Origin: Anaerolinea sp. | Lineage (GTDB): Bacteria; Chloroflexota; Anaerolineae; Anaerolineales; Anaerolineaceae | Assembly: GCA_029975055.1 (NCBI GenBank) | Contig: JARKPU010000008.1 | Coordinates: 90,473 to 154,472 of the forward strand | Length of the DNA stretch: 64,000 nt | Direction: 5' to 3' | Shown here: positions 40,654-49,281 of the stretch, in pieces | How the letters are laid out: the number at the start of each line of letters is the position of its first letter | Numbering within the stretch: the first letter of the stretch is position 1 | Position numbers and translations under genes: made by a program | The notes under the pieces: generated by a model | What the model saw: the letters and a program-made list of their open reading frames with translations, nothing else | Database searches by the model: none | What the model was told of the DNA's origin: nothing

Positions 40654-42087
40654 TTAACGAATGGAGGCGAGGATGTAGGGCTTCAATGGCACCAGGCTGG
40701 CCTCGCCCCAAAGGATATTCCTGACGATTGGCTGCGCATCCAGGTTCACGATGGAGGTGGTGAAGATGCCTTCCTTCATCCGCACCTCGAACTGGTATGC
40801 GTCGTAGATCAGGTCGTATTGAACGTTTTCGATCGCGTACGGGTCGGCGACCGAAACGGAGAGGAAGAAAACGCCGTTGGTGAGCCACATGGTCACGTCA
40901 CAGCAGGATTCGATAATTGTGCCGGCCTTGGCTTCGACGGTCAGTTGCTTCTGCACCAGGGTGGACGTGCCGAACACATCCACGCCTTTGGCATTGCGGA
41001 TCACAAAACCCGAGGTGACCGCTTTCACGTCTTCATAGAAGACGGCGCGGGAGAAGAAGCGGTATTTCTCTCCCGAATTGAGCAGGTTCACCTTGTTGCC
41101 CTGCGCATCGAGGATGCTGTAATCGAGGATCTCGGCTTTCTGGTTGCCCAGGCGGTTCTGGTGCGGGTTGCCCTGGTTGAAAGGCTCGCTCAGGTTGAGC
41201 TTGCGCAGCGCAAAGGCTCGCAGCGCGGCCCGGTCGGAGCCGTCGGGGGCCTCCGGTTCTTCGGCCTCAAGAGCCGGGGTGGCCTCGGCGGCTTCGGGGC
41301 CTGCAAGCTCTTGCGGAGCGGGCACGGCGGGCGCGCGCGCCTGGCTTTCGACGGAAAACAATAGCTGGTAATAGATCTGGCTGATCTCGTACGGCTTGCC
41401 CTGCGCGTAGATTTTGCCTTCTTCGAGCAGGATGGCGTGATCGCAGAAATTACTGATCGTGTTCACGTCGTGCGAGACGAGCAAGATGGTGTGGCCCGCG
41501 TCGCGGAATTCTTGAATCTTGCCGTAACTCTTCTTGGCAAACTTGGCATCGCCCACCGAAAGGGCCTCATCAACGATGAGGATATCCGGGTCGATGCACA
41601 CGGCGGTGGAGAAGGTGAGGCGCGCCTGCATGCCCGTGGAATAGGTCTTAAAGGCCTGGTCGATCACGCTCTCCAGCTCGCTGAATTCGATGATCCAATC
41701 CATCTTTTTGCGAACTTCTTCCTGGGTCATGCCAACCATCAGGCCGCCCAGGTAGATGTTCTGCCGGCCGGTGTATTCGGGGTTGAAGCCGGTGCCCAGT
41801 TCCAGAATGGAAGAGATGCGCCCGTGCACTTCCACCTCGCCGGAAGTCTTGTTCAGCGTCCCCGAAAGGATTTTGAGCAGGGTGCTCTTGCCGGCCCCGT
41901 TGCGCCCCATGATGCCCACCACGTTGCCGCGCGGCACCTGGAAGGAGATATCCTGCAGCGCCCAGAAAGGCTTGAAGCGCGGCTTCCCTGCGATGATCTC
42001 CCAGAACATGTCGGATGGGTGCGAATACACCCGGTACATCTTCGAGAGGTGTTCCACCCGGATGGCAATTTCCTGATCCCGGCTCAT
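40654..42087 (-). CDS. wzt: polysaccharide ABC exporter ATPase with carbohydrate-binding tail
   Basis: 477 aa. N-terminal ABC ATPase: Walker A GRNGAGKSTLL, TYSTGMQARLTFS signature region (LSGGQ-like replaced), Walker B DILIVDEALSVGD, H-loop LLVSHD. Residues ~245-300 are a proline/alanine linker and residues ~310-475 resemble the Wzt C-terminal sandwich (EILDYSILDAQGNKV, RFFSRAVFYEDV) that recognises the modified polysaccharide end. Together with the permease it exports undecaprenyl-linked O-antigen-like or teichoic polymers. Overlaps the permease by 4 nt. Confidence 0.92.
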   Translation of the reverse strand: MSRDQEIAIRVEHLSKMYRVYSHPSDMFWEIIAGKPRFKPFWALQDISFQVPRGNVVGIMGRNGAGKSTLLKILSGTLNKTSGEVEVHGRISSILELGTGFNPEYTGRQNIYLGGLMVGMTQEEVRKKMDWIIEFSELESVIDQAFKTYSTGMQARLTFSTAVCIDPDILIVDEALSVGDAKFAKKSYGKIQEFRDAGHTILLVSHDVNTISNFCDHAILLEEGKIYAQGKPYEISQIYYQLLFSVESQARAPAVPAPQELAGPEAAEATPALEAEEPEAPDGSDRAALRAFALRKLNLSEPFNQGNPHQNRLGNQKAEILDYSILDAQGNKVNLLNSGEKYRFFSRAVFYEDVKAVTSGFVIRNAKGVDVFGTSTLVQKQLTVEAKAGTIIESCCDVTMWLTNGVFFLSVSVADPYAIENVQYDLIYDAYQFEVRMKEGIFTTSIVNLDAQPIVRNILWGEASLVPLKPYILASIR

Positions 42088-42923
42088 AACACATTCCCAA
42101 ACATAGTTTTAAATTTGCGGAACAGGCGGTAGCCGAACAGGAACACCAGCAGGCTGAGGACCGGGAAGACAGCCCATGCGATTGGGTGCTCGATGCGCCC
42201 AAAATAGAGCATGTCCTGGTAGCACCAGATCATGTAGGTGATTGGGTTGAAGTAGAGCAGCGGGCGGATCGAACCGGGGATGAATTCCGGCAGGTAGATG
42301 ATCGGCACAAACCACATCCCCAGGGTGAGAAAGACCTGGACGAAATCTTTCGTGTCGCGCAAATAGGTGCCGATGGAACACAGGATGTAACTCAGGCCGA
42401 TCATGCCAAGCACCTGGAAGAAGAGCGCCACCGGCAGCAGCAGGTAAGTGACCGGCAGCGAATGGCTGCTGATGAGCGTGTAGATGGCCAGCAGCGCCAG
42501 GAAAATCAATTCGGTGACCAGGGTGGCCAGAACACCCTTCACCGGAAGGACTTCGATGGGGAAGATCACCTGCTTGACCAGGTTGGCGTTGTTGACGATG
42601 ACCAGCGACGCCTTGCCGATAGCCTCCGAGAACGCCAGCCAGGGCACGAGCCCGGCGATGATGTAGGTGGTCATATCGTGCGGGAGCGCCTGGGTGCCGC
42701 CGATCTTCGAGACATAGACAAAGTTGAACAGGAAGACGTACACCAGAATCACCATCAGCGGGTGGACGAACGTCCAAAAGACGCCGAAAACCTGCCCGGC
42801 GTAACGGTCGGTGATTTCGCGGCGCGCCATCTCGAAGGTGAGCACGCGGTGGCGGGTCAGCAGCGCCAGCAGCTCCTTGAAGGACTCCAGGTTGGCCTGA
42901 GGGTTGAGGATGGATCGAATCAT
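42084..42923 (-). CDS. wzm: polysaccharide ABC exporter permease
   Basis: 279 aa with six membrane helices, ABC-2 type. Sequence FEMARREITDRYAGQVFG before the first helix, then VFWTFVHPLMVILVYVFLF and GTYLRDTKDFVQVFLTLGMW are typical Wzm/TagG. Forms the transmembrane pore with the Wzt homologue. The 4-nt overlaps on both sides suggest translational coupling. Confidence 0.93.
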   Translation of the reverse strand: MIRSILNPQANLESFKELLALLTRHRVLTFEMARREITDRYAGQVFGVFWTFVHPLMVILVYVFLFNFVYVSKIGGTQALPHDMTTYIIAGLVPWLAFSEAIGKASLVIVNNANLVKQVIFPIEVLPVKGVLATLVTELIFLALLAIYTLISSHSLPVTYLLLPVALFFQVLGMIGLSYILCSIGTYLRDTKDFVQVFLTLGMWFVPIIYLPEFIPGSIRPLLYFNPITYMIWCYQDMLYFGRIEHPIAWAVFPVLSLLVFLFGYRLFRKFKTMFGNVL

Positions 42924-45025
42924 GGCTCTTTCAGATCATGCGCGGCGGTCTGGGTCAATGTTACACCATCCTGATGATCTTGTGGAGGCTGGATGATGAG
43001 ATAAAAGAAGGCGAAAAGCGGCGCGATGAGCAGGGTGGGCCAGATGTAGCGCGCGATTTGCCCGCCGGAGAAGAGCGCCAGGGGCAGGGCGTTGAGCAAA
43101 ACGGGCACCAGCGGCAGCGCCCAGCGCCAGGATCTCAGCCGCACGCAGGCCACGAACACCGCCAGGAGCATCAGGTACATCCAGAAGGCGTTGCGCCAGA
43201 AGAGCCAGTCCAAGGCGGGGGTTTCGGTCGCGTCGATCAGCCGGTTGAGTTTTGGCTGCAGGGCCGGCAGGAGCGGCGCAGACGCCAGCCCATAGGGGTT
43301 ATCTTCGATCGAGCGGGCCACATAGCCGATGCGGCTGAGCGAAGGCTGGGTCACCTGGAAGATGAAGGCCGAGCGGCTCAGGTAGTAGCGCACCGTGACG
43401 GCCGGGTTGCGCACGGCCAGGCGCAGCGCCAGACGGGTGATTTCCTTCAGGTTGGCCGCCAGGGCGTTGGGGTCCACCTCCGCCTCAGGCGAGACGAAGC
43501 GCTCGTAAAGTGCGCGCTCCTCCGGCTGGAAGGGCGTGCCGGAGCGCATGTGCGTGATGATCAGGTACGCGATGTTCGTGGAAAGCGGCTGCGGTTTGCC
43601 GAAATTCAAATCGGTGGTGTTCACCCCCACCGCCCAATAGAGCGGCCCCGTCACCCCGCCCCACAGGGCCGCACCCACCGCCAGCGCCGCAAGCATCTGG
43701 CGCCAGTAAACGCGGCAGGCCGCGAAGACGAAGAGCAGCACCCCCAGCGCCACCGGCCAGCCGTTGTGGCGGTAGAGCGCCGTGAGGGCCGCCAGCACCC
43801 CCAGCAGCGCCCAGTTGAGCGGTTTTTGCAGGGGTTTCCCCCCCTCCGAGACGACCTTGAACGCCAACAGGCTGAGCGCCAGCAGGGCCAGCGAATAGGC
43901 CACGTCCTTGAGCGGGGTGAGCAGCAGCAGGCCGTTGGCCGGGTTGAGGGCCAGGAAGAGCGCCACCCCCCAGGTGAGGAGGCGCGGCGCTCCGCGCGCC
44001 TCGATCAACGCCAGGCCCCAGCCCGCCAGCCCGCCCAGCAGAAGGATCTGCGGGATGGCCGCCGCCGCCGGAGAAAACCACACCCGGGTGAGCAGCCAGA
44101 GGGTGAAGGTGTGGAAAGCCGGGTGCCAGTTGTAATACACGCCCGAGACGACCTCGCCGAGCTGGGTGATCGTATCTGAGGCGATGAACCCGGGCCAGAA
44201 GGCCAACAGATAAGCCGCCCAGGCCAGGCCGGGCAGCGTGCCGTAGGCAAACCAGGGGGTGGGCCGGCGCGGCGGGGCGAAGGGGCGCAGCGGCCGGCGC
44301 ACGAACCACAGCCCCGCCGCCAGAACAACCACGCCGAGCGACAGGCTGGCGGCCGCAAAGAGCAGCCCCTCCAGCCAGGCCTCGACCGGGCTGAGCGTGA
44401 CGTTGAAGGTGACCGTCTTCGCGCTCCCTTCGGCGCTGTAGAGGTCGAGATCCACCGCCTGCCCGGCATATGCCAGCCGCACCTTGCCGGACCAGGGGTG
44501 CATCCCAAAGGTGAAGGCAATGGTGCTGGTAGATTTGACGCGGCAATCCAGCGCTTCGGGCTGGGCATGGCTGAACGCCAGCAGCGCGCCCTTCGCATAC
44601 CAGTCGCCGCGGCACAGGCGCTTCAGGGGGGTGGTGGCGGTTTTCGGCCCGGCCGCCACGCTCCCCAGCCAGACTTCGCTGCCCTGCGCGGCGGGGTTCT
44701 TCTCGCCGGTGGCCAGCACGCGCACATGATTCATCTTCGGGTAAGGGGTGAGGGGGATGGTCAGCGCCAGGAAGACCCCCGCCAACAGGCTCGCGGCCAC
44801 CCAGCCCGCCCGTGCGCGCGGCGCAGCCGCCCCCAGCCCCGGCCAGATGACCCGCTCGAAGAGGAAATACGAGAGCGGGCAGGCCGCCAGAAAGAACAGG
44901 AGCGAACCGAGCGCCCACCACAGGCGGCGCGTCTCGCTGGTGAAGACCTGGCTTGCGGCAAACGCCGCCAGGGCCAGTGCTGCCAGCAGGATGAGGAACC
45001 ACTTGAATAAGCGAGCGCGATTCAT
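42920..45025 (-). CDS. large polytopic membrane protein of polysaccharide cluster
   Basis: 701 aa. Four N-terminal helices, a ~130-residue loop domain (ATGEKNPAAQGSEVWLGS, TFGMHPWSGKVRLAYA), then about ten helices: SDTITQLGEVVSGVYYNWHPAFHTFTLW has an early acidic loop of GT-C shape, and LLLTPLKDVAYSLALLALS and YRHNGWPVAL follow. It ends PTLLIAPLFAFFYLI. Probably a GT-C glycosyltransferase or polymerase but no diagnostic site; unlike the pair at 31635/35622. Start MNRARLFKW chosen (a longer frame overlaps the GT4 gene). Overlaps genes on both sides by 4 nt. Confidence 0.6.
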   Translation of the reverse strand: MNRARLFKWFLILLAALALAAFAASQVFTSETRRLWWALGSLLFFLAACPLSYFLFERVIWPGLGAAAPRARAGWVAASLLAGVFLALTIPLTPYPKMNHVRVLATGEKNPAAQGSEVWLGSVAAGPKTATTPLKRLCRGDWYAKGALLAFSHAQPEALDCRVKSTSTIAFTFGMHPWSGKVRLAYAGQAVDLDLYSAEGSAKTVTFNVTLSPVEAWLEGLLFAAASLSLGVVVLAAGLWFVRRPLRPFAPPRRPTPWFAYGTLPGLAWAAYLLAFWPGFIASDTITQLGEVVSGVYYNWHPAFHTFTLWLLTRVWFSPAAAAIPQILLLGGLAGWGLALIEARGAPRLLTWGVALFLALNPANGLLLLTPLKDVAYSLALLALSLLAFKVVSEGGKPLQKPLNWALLGVLAALTALYRHNGWPVALGVLLFVFAACRVYWRQMLAALAVGAALWGGVTGPLYWAVGVNTTDLNFGKPQPLSTNIAYLIITHMRSGTPFQPEERALYERFVSPEAEVDPNALAANLKEITRLALRLAVRNPAVTVRYYLSRSAFIFQVTQPSLSRIGYVARSIEDNPYGLASAPLLPALQPKLNRLIDATETPALDWLFWRNAFWMYLMLLAVFVACVRLRSWRWALPLVPVLLNALPLALFSGGQIARYIWPTLLIAPLFAFFYLIIQPPQDHQDGVTLTQTAAHDLKEP

Positions 45026-47148
45026 GCGCGCCTCAGCCTCCGCAGCCAAGAGCGCAGGCCGCGCAGCGCGCCCAGCAGCGCCCTCCCGGCTGCGCTGCCC
45101 GAAAGCACGCCGCGCAGCCCCTGCCCGGCCAGCATGGGCCGCCTGCCGCCCCACAGCCCTGCTAACTGACCGCTTTTGCCGGCCCAGGCAGCCTGCAGCG
45201 GAAGGAGTCTGCGCGGGTAGCCGGAGGCGAGCATGACCAGCGCCTTCGCCAGGCGGCGGCTGCGCGGCGCCGAAGCATTCCGCTGGACGAGGTACGGCAG
45301 CTCCGGCGGCGGTTCGCGCCAGGGCGGCTCGGCGCGGCGGCGCAGGAGCAGAGCGGGAACATCGATGCCGCAGGTTTCGGGCGTTTCGAGACCCCAGAGG
45401 TAGGCAATTTCACCCAGCCGCCCGGCGCGCTGGTCGAACAGCTCCGCCAGCGGCACGCCGGGGGGCGTGCGCATCACACAGCGGGTCAGGTTCGATTGGA
45501 TTTCGAACGGCGCCAGCTCGAGCATGGCAGCCAGCGGGTGAGTCTGGGGCCAGGCGCGCCGCCCGCTCTGCACCCAGGCCCAGCTTCCGGCAAAGCCGAT
45601 GCCCCGCCCGCAGGCAAGCGCTCCCAGGCAGCCCGCCAGGAAGCCCGGCAGGGGCTCATCGCCTGCGCGCAGGAGGAGCAGCGCCCCCTCGGTGAGGACG
45701 GCGGCGGGCGCCAGCGGCGCGCCTTCGGGGGTGAAGAAGCTATAAAGCCCGCCCAAAAAGCGCACCGGCGCGGCGGTTTGATCGTTGTGCGCATCGGCGC
45801 GCAGCACCACGCAGCGCATCCCTTCGGCAGGGGCCGCCGCCAGCGCAGCCAGGGTGCGCCGCAGGGCGGGGCCGTCCGGCGAATCTTCCAGCACGGCAAC
45901 CAGCAGGCCGGGCGCGGGGGCCGCCGGAGCAGGCGGGGCTGCGGGCGGCGGCAGCCCGCGGTAGAACCCCAACGGGTCGGCAGGCGGCGGCTGGAAGGGC
46001 CGCGAGAGCTGCTCCAGCAGGGCGGGAGAGGATTCCAACACCTGCATCTGCCGCGCCAGGCCGCTCGCTCCGCCCTCGAAGTAGAGCGCATCCACGCCGG
46101 GCTTTAAGTTATCGCGGAAAGCGGGGATGTCGGAGACGATGAGCGGGACGCCCGCCAGGCGCAGTTCGATGGCCGCCAGGCAGTACGTCTCATAATAACT
46201 GGGCAGGACGGCAAACTTTACCCTGGGGAGAAGCGCTTCGAGCTGCGCCCGTGAGAGATAGCCGGTGAAGGTGAAACGCCCCCTCAGATGCCTTGGGATG
46301 CGCCCGCGCAGGTAGGCCGCGTAACTATCGTAACGCGGGTCGGGCGGGGCTTTCGAATCGGCCCCGGCCAGGTAGAACTGCAGATTCGTGCCCTCCGGGC
46401 TCGAAAGCAGCTCGATGGCCGCATCCACGAACAGGTCAACGCCCTTTTCGGCATACAGGCGGCCATAGAAGAGCGCAATGTCTGCATCAGGCTCCACCCG
46501 GGAGCGGACGGGGTGCCCGGCCACGATGGGCGGCGAAAGGCGGGCTTCGCCCAACCAGCTCGAGGTTTCCAGCCCGTAACCGGCGCCAAGGATGCCCGGC
46601 GTGGGGTAGAGCACGGTGTCGGCGAGGCGGAAGGAAGCGCTTTCGAGGGCATAGATGGCGTAGCGGTCAAAGTCGAGGGAAGCGCCGCCCGCGGCCTGGT
46701 CGATCAGGCTGATCGGCCCGTGCATGCGCACGGCGATGCGCGCGCCCTGGTAGCCGAGACCGGCAGCTTTGGCGCACAGCGTGAAGTAAGCCGGGCCGCA
46801 GTAATCGCAGAATTCGATCAACTCCGGCTTTTCGAGCGCATCCACCTGGCGCAAAGCATATTCGTAGCGTGCCGATTCGGCAATGTAACGGCTGGCAAAA
46901 TCGGCATTCGAGCAGGGCATCGAAGCGCACAGGCTGCCGACGTGATAGGCGCGGCAGAGGTGCGCATTGGGCAGCGAGAGGCGGTGTTGCCCGTCGAAGC
47001 GCGCGAAGTCCTCCGCTGCCAGGTCGAGCAGAAAGGTCACCGGGTGGCCTTCTTCGAGCAGGCCGCGCGCCAGGTTGTGGATGAGCAGCCCGGCGCCGCC
47101 CGGCGTGGCAGGGTGAATCTCATTGCTCACAAAGCAGATGCGCGGCAA
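45022..47148 (-). CDS. GT4 glycosyltransferase with C-terminal GT2-like tail
   Basis: 708 aa. Residues ~1-400 are a GT4: ICFVSNEIHPATPGGAGLLI, YGRLYAEKGVDLFVDAAIE, VLPSYYETYCLAAIELRLAG. Residues ~410-640 look like a degraded GT-A fold: LLVAVLEDSPDGPALRRTL, LLLLRAGDEPLPGFLAGCL where a DxD would sit, and GEIAYLWGLE. No DxD or acidic pair is seen, so the tail may be inactive or structural. Very similar in layout to the next gene upstream (47164-49281), a likely duplication. Donor unknown. Confidence 0.78.
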   Translation of the reverse strand: MPRICFVSNEIHPATPGGAGLLIHNLARGLLEEGHPVTFLLDLAAEDFARFDGQHRLSLPNAHLCRAYHVGSLCASMPCSNADFASRYIAESARYEYALRQVDALEKPELIEFCDYCGPAYFTLCAKAAGLGYQGARIAVRMHGPISLIDQAAGGASLDFDRYAIYALESASFRLADTVLYPTPGILGAGYGLETSSWLGEARLSPPIVAGHPVRSRVEPDADIALFYGRLYAEKGVDLFVDAAIELLSSPEGTNLQFYLAGADSKAPPDPRYDSYAAYLRGRIPRHLRGRFTFTGYLSRAQLEALLPRVKFAVLPSYYETYCLAAIELRLAGVPLIVSDIPAFRDNLKPGVDALYFEGGASGLARQMQVLESSPALLEQLSRPFQPPPADPLGFYRGLPPPAAPPAPAAPAPGLLVAVLEDSPDGPALRRTLAALAAAPAEGMRCVVLRADAHNDQTAAPVRFLGGLYSFFTPEGAPLAPAAVLTEGALLLLRAGDEPLPGFLAGCLGALACGRGIGFAGSWAWVQSGRRAWPQTHPLAAMLELAPFEIQSNLTRCVMRTPPGVPLAELFDQRAGRLGEIAYLWGLETPETCGIDVPALLLRRRAEPPWREPPPELPYLVQRNASAPRSRRLAKALVMLASGYPRRLLPLQAAWAGKSGQLAGLWGGRRPMLAGQGLRGVLSGSAAGRALLGALRGLRSWLRRLRRA

Positions 47149-47163
47149 GGCTGGGCTGTCCTT

Positions 47164-49281
47164 TCAGCTATCCGAAGCGCCGCGCAGAGCTTCCAATGCC
47201 CTGCGCAGGGTCTGTTTGACCCGCGGCGCCTTGCGGTTGAACCACCGGTTCAGGCCCGAAGCCCCCAGCCAGAAGATGGCGTTCTTCAGCCAGGCGGGCA
47301 TGCGCTCGTAGGGGTCGCCGCGCTGGATGCGCCGGCTGCGGGAGAGAGCGGATGCGCGGTCCTTGAGCGTGAGCAGGTAACGCGCCAGGCGCTTCTGGCG
47401 GTAGGGGGAGGAATCGCGCAGGATCAGGAAATCGAGGGCGTTGGAATCGAGCAGATTTTGCTCCGCCTCGCGCAGGGTGACCAGCGGCTCAGGAATGACC
47501 AGCCCGCAGGCGGAGGGCGAGTCGAGCTTCCACAGGTATGCAATCTCGCCCAGTTCGGCATCGCGCGGGTCGAAGAGGTCAATCAGCAGCCGTCCCGGCG
47601 GCGTGCGCAAGACGAAGCGGCTGAGGTTAGAGCCCAGTTTGAAGGGCAGCAGCTCGGGCGAAGCATCGAAGGCCGCGAACTGCCCGCCGGGCGGCCTTCG
47701 CCCGCCGGAAGTGCGCTTCCAGCAGCCCACAAAAGCGATCTGCTTCTGGCGCGCCAGGGTGGCGAGGGCCGTCTGGAGGTAGCCGGGCGAAAGCACATCG
47801 CCGGCCTGGAGGATCAGCAGGGCCGATTCCGTTTGCAGCTGGGTGGGGATAAGCGGGCTGCCCGCCGCATCGGTGAAGGTGGTTTTGCGCCCCAGGAACC
47901 AGCTCACCACCCCGCCTGACTCGCCCTCCGGGGCGGGCTGCGCGAGGATCACCCGCACCTTTCCGCCCCCGGCTTGCTCAAGCGAAGCGAGCGTCTCGCC
48001 CAGGTGCTCAGGCTGGTGGCAGAGGATGCACACCAGCAGGGGCAGCGGCTCCTCGCCGCCGGGGGGGACGACCCAGCTTTCGCGCCCGGCAGCCGTGTAA
48101 AATTCGCCCAGCGGCGGCGGCAGGACGGGGTAAGGCCGCGTGATGCGCGCGCGCAGGGCCGCATCGGTGCTCAGGCGCTGCATCTGCCGGGCCAGACCTG
48201 CCACCGAACCATCGAAGACCAGGGCGTTCTTCTCGTGCTGGAAGGCGTCCTCAAAGGCCGGGATGTTCGAGACGATCAACGGCACCCCGGCCTCATAAAG
48301 CTCGTGGGCGGCGTAGCAGAAGGACTCGGAATAGCTGGGGATGACGGCGAAGAGCACGCGCGGCAGCAGCCGTCCCAATTCGGGCCAGGTGAGCCTGCCG
48401 GTGAAGTGAAAGTGCTCTTGAAACCGGGCCGGGATCTTGCGGCGCAGGTAATCGGCATACAGGCCCTTCGAGCCGGGCGGCAGCTTCGAGTCGTAGCCGA
48501 CCAGGTAAAACTGGCGGGGCGGGTTGGACGGCTCGCTCAGGTAGAGGATGGCGGCATCGATGAAGCGGTCCACGCCCTTGGCGCCCACCAGCCGCCCGTA
48601 GAAGAGGATGGCATCGGGGGTTGAAAACTCCCCGCTCGGGGCGGGCTTATCCACCAGCGGCGGCGCCGAGAGCACGGCGCTGCCGAACCAGGGTTCGTAA
48701 TGGGGGCGGTAGGCGTCTTCGAGGAAGCTGCGCGAGGGGTAAAGCACCGTCTCGGCCAGACGCAGGGCATGGCGCTCGAGGTTGTAAAGGCAGTAGCGGT
48801 CGAAGGTATGCACCTCGCCGGGCTGCTCAGCGTCAATCAGCTCCAGCGAGTTGTGCAGGCGCACGGCCAGGTGCGTGCGGGGGTAATCGAGCCCGGCCGC
48901 TTTTGCGCACAGGGCATGGTAAGCCACCCCGCAGTAGTCGGTGAATTCGATCACATCCGGCTGCTCCAGGCGGCACACCTGCGATGCGGCAGCGTGAAAG
49001 CGGTAGGAGTTGAACTCAAAGAGGGAGGGGAAGTCCTCATAGGCGTAGGGCAGGCCGGCGGTCAGCGCGTCCACCTGGTAGGCGCGGCAGCGCTCGGGGT
49101 GCGGCAGGGCCGGCCGGTCGGCCTCGTCGAAGCGGCGGAAATCCTCGGCGGGCAGATCGAGCAGAAAGATGACCTCGTGCCCCTCCTCCAGGAGCACCCG
49201 CGCGGCGTTGGCCAGCAGCACCCCTGCGCCGCCGCTCACCGTGGGGTGAATCTCGAAGGAGGCGAAGCAGATTTTACTCAT
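47164..49281 (-). CDS. GT4 glycosyltransferase with C-terminal GT2-like tail, paralogue
   Basis: 705 aa. GT4 half: ICFASFEIHPTVSGGAGVLL, ILFYGRLVGAKGVDRFIDAA, VIPSYSESFCYAAHELYEAG. Second half: PLLVCILCHQPEHLGETLASL, LILQAGDVLSPGYLQTAL, GEIAYLWKLD, the same pattern as its neighbour. ATG 49281 overlaps the upstream gene stop by 4 nt. Its stop is 15 nt before the next GT4. Confidence 0.78.
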   Translation of the reverse strand: MSKICFASFEIHPTVSGGAGVLLANAARVLLEEGHEVIFLLDLPAEDFRRFDEADRPALPHPERCRAYQVDALTAGLPYAYEDFPSLFEFNSYRFHAAASQVCRLEQPDVIEFTDYCGVAYHALCAKAAGLDYPRTHLAVRLHNSLELIDAEQPGEVHTFDRYCLYNLERHALRLAETVLYPSRSFLEDAYRPHYEPWFGSAVLSAPPLVDKPAPSGEFSTPDAILFYGRLVGAKGVDRFIDAAILYLSEPSNPPRQFYLVGYDSKLPPGSKGLYADYLRRKIPARFQEHFHFTGRLTWPELGRLLPRVLFAVIPSYSESFCYAAHELYEAGVPLIVSNIPAFEDAFQHEKNALVFDGSVAGLARQMQRLSTDAALRARITRPYPVLPPPLGEFYTAAGRESWVVPPGGEEPLPLLVCILCHQPEHLGETLASLEQAGGGKVRVILAQPAPEGESGGVVSWFLGRKTTFTDAAGSPLIPTQLQTESALLILQAGDVLSPGYLQTALATLARQKQIAFVGCWKRTSGGRRPPGGQFAAFDASPELLPFKLGSNLSRFVLRTPPGRLLIDLFDPRDAELGEIAYLWKLDSPSACGLVIPEPLVTLREAEQNLLDSNALDFLILRDSSPYRQKRLARYLLTLKDRASALSRSRRIQRGDPYERMPAWLKNAIFWLGASGLNRWFNRKAPRVKQTLRRALEALRGASDS

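Noticed and set aside
38680..41364. 894-codon plus-strand frame opposite asnB and wzt
   Set aside because: Spans two well-supported minus-strand genes and their gap; product is a reverse-complement shadow.
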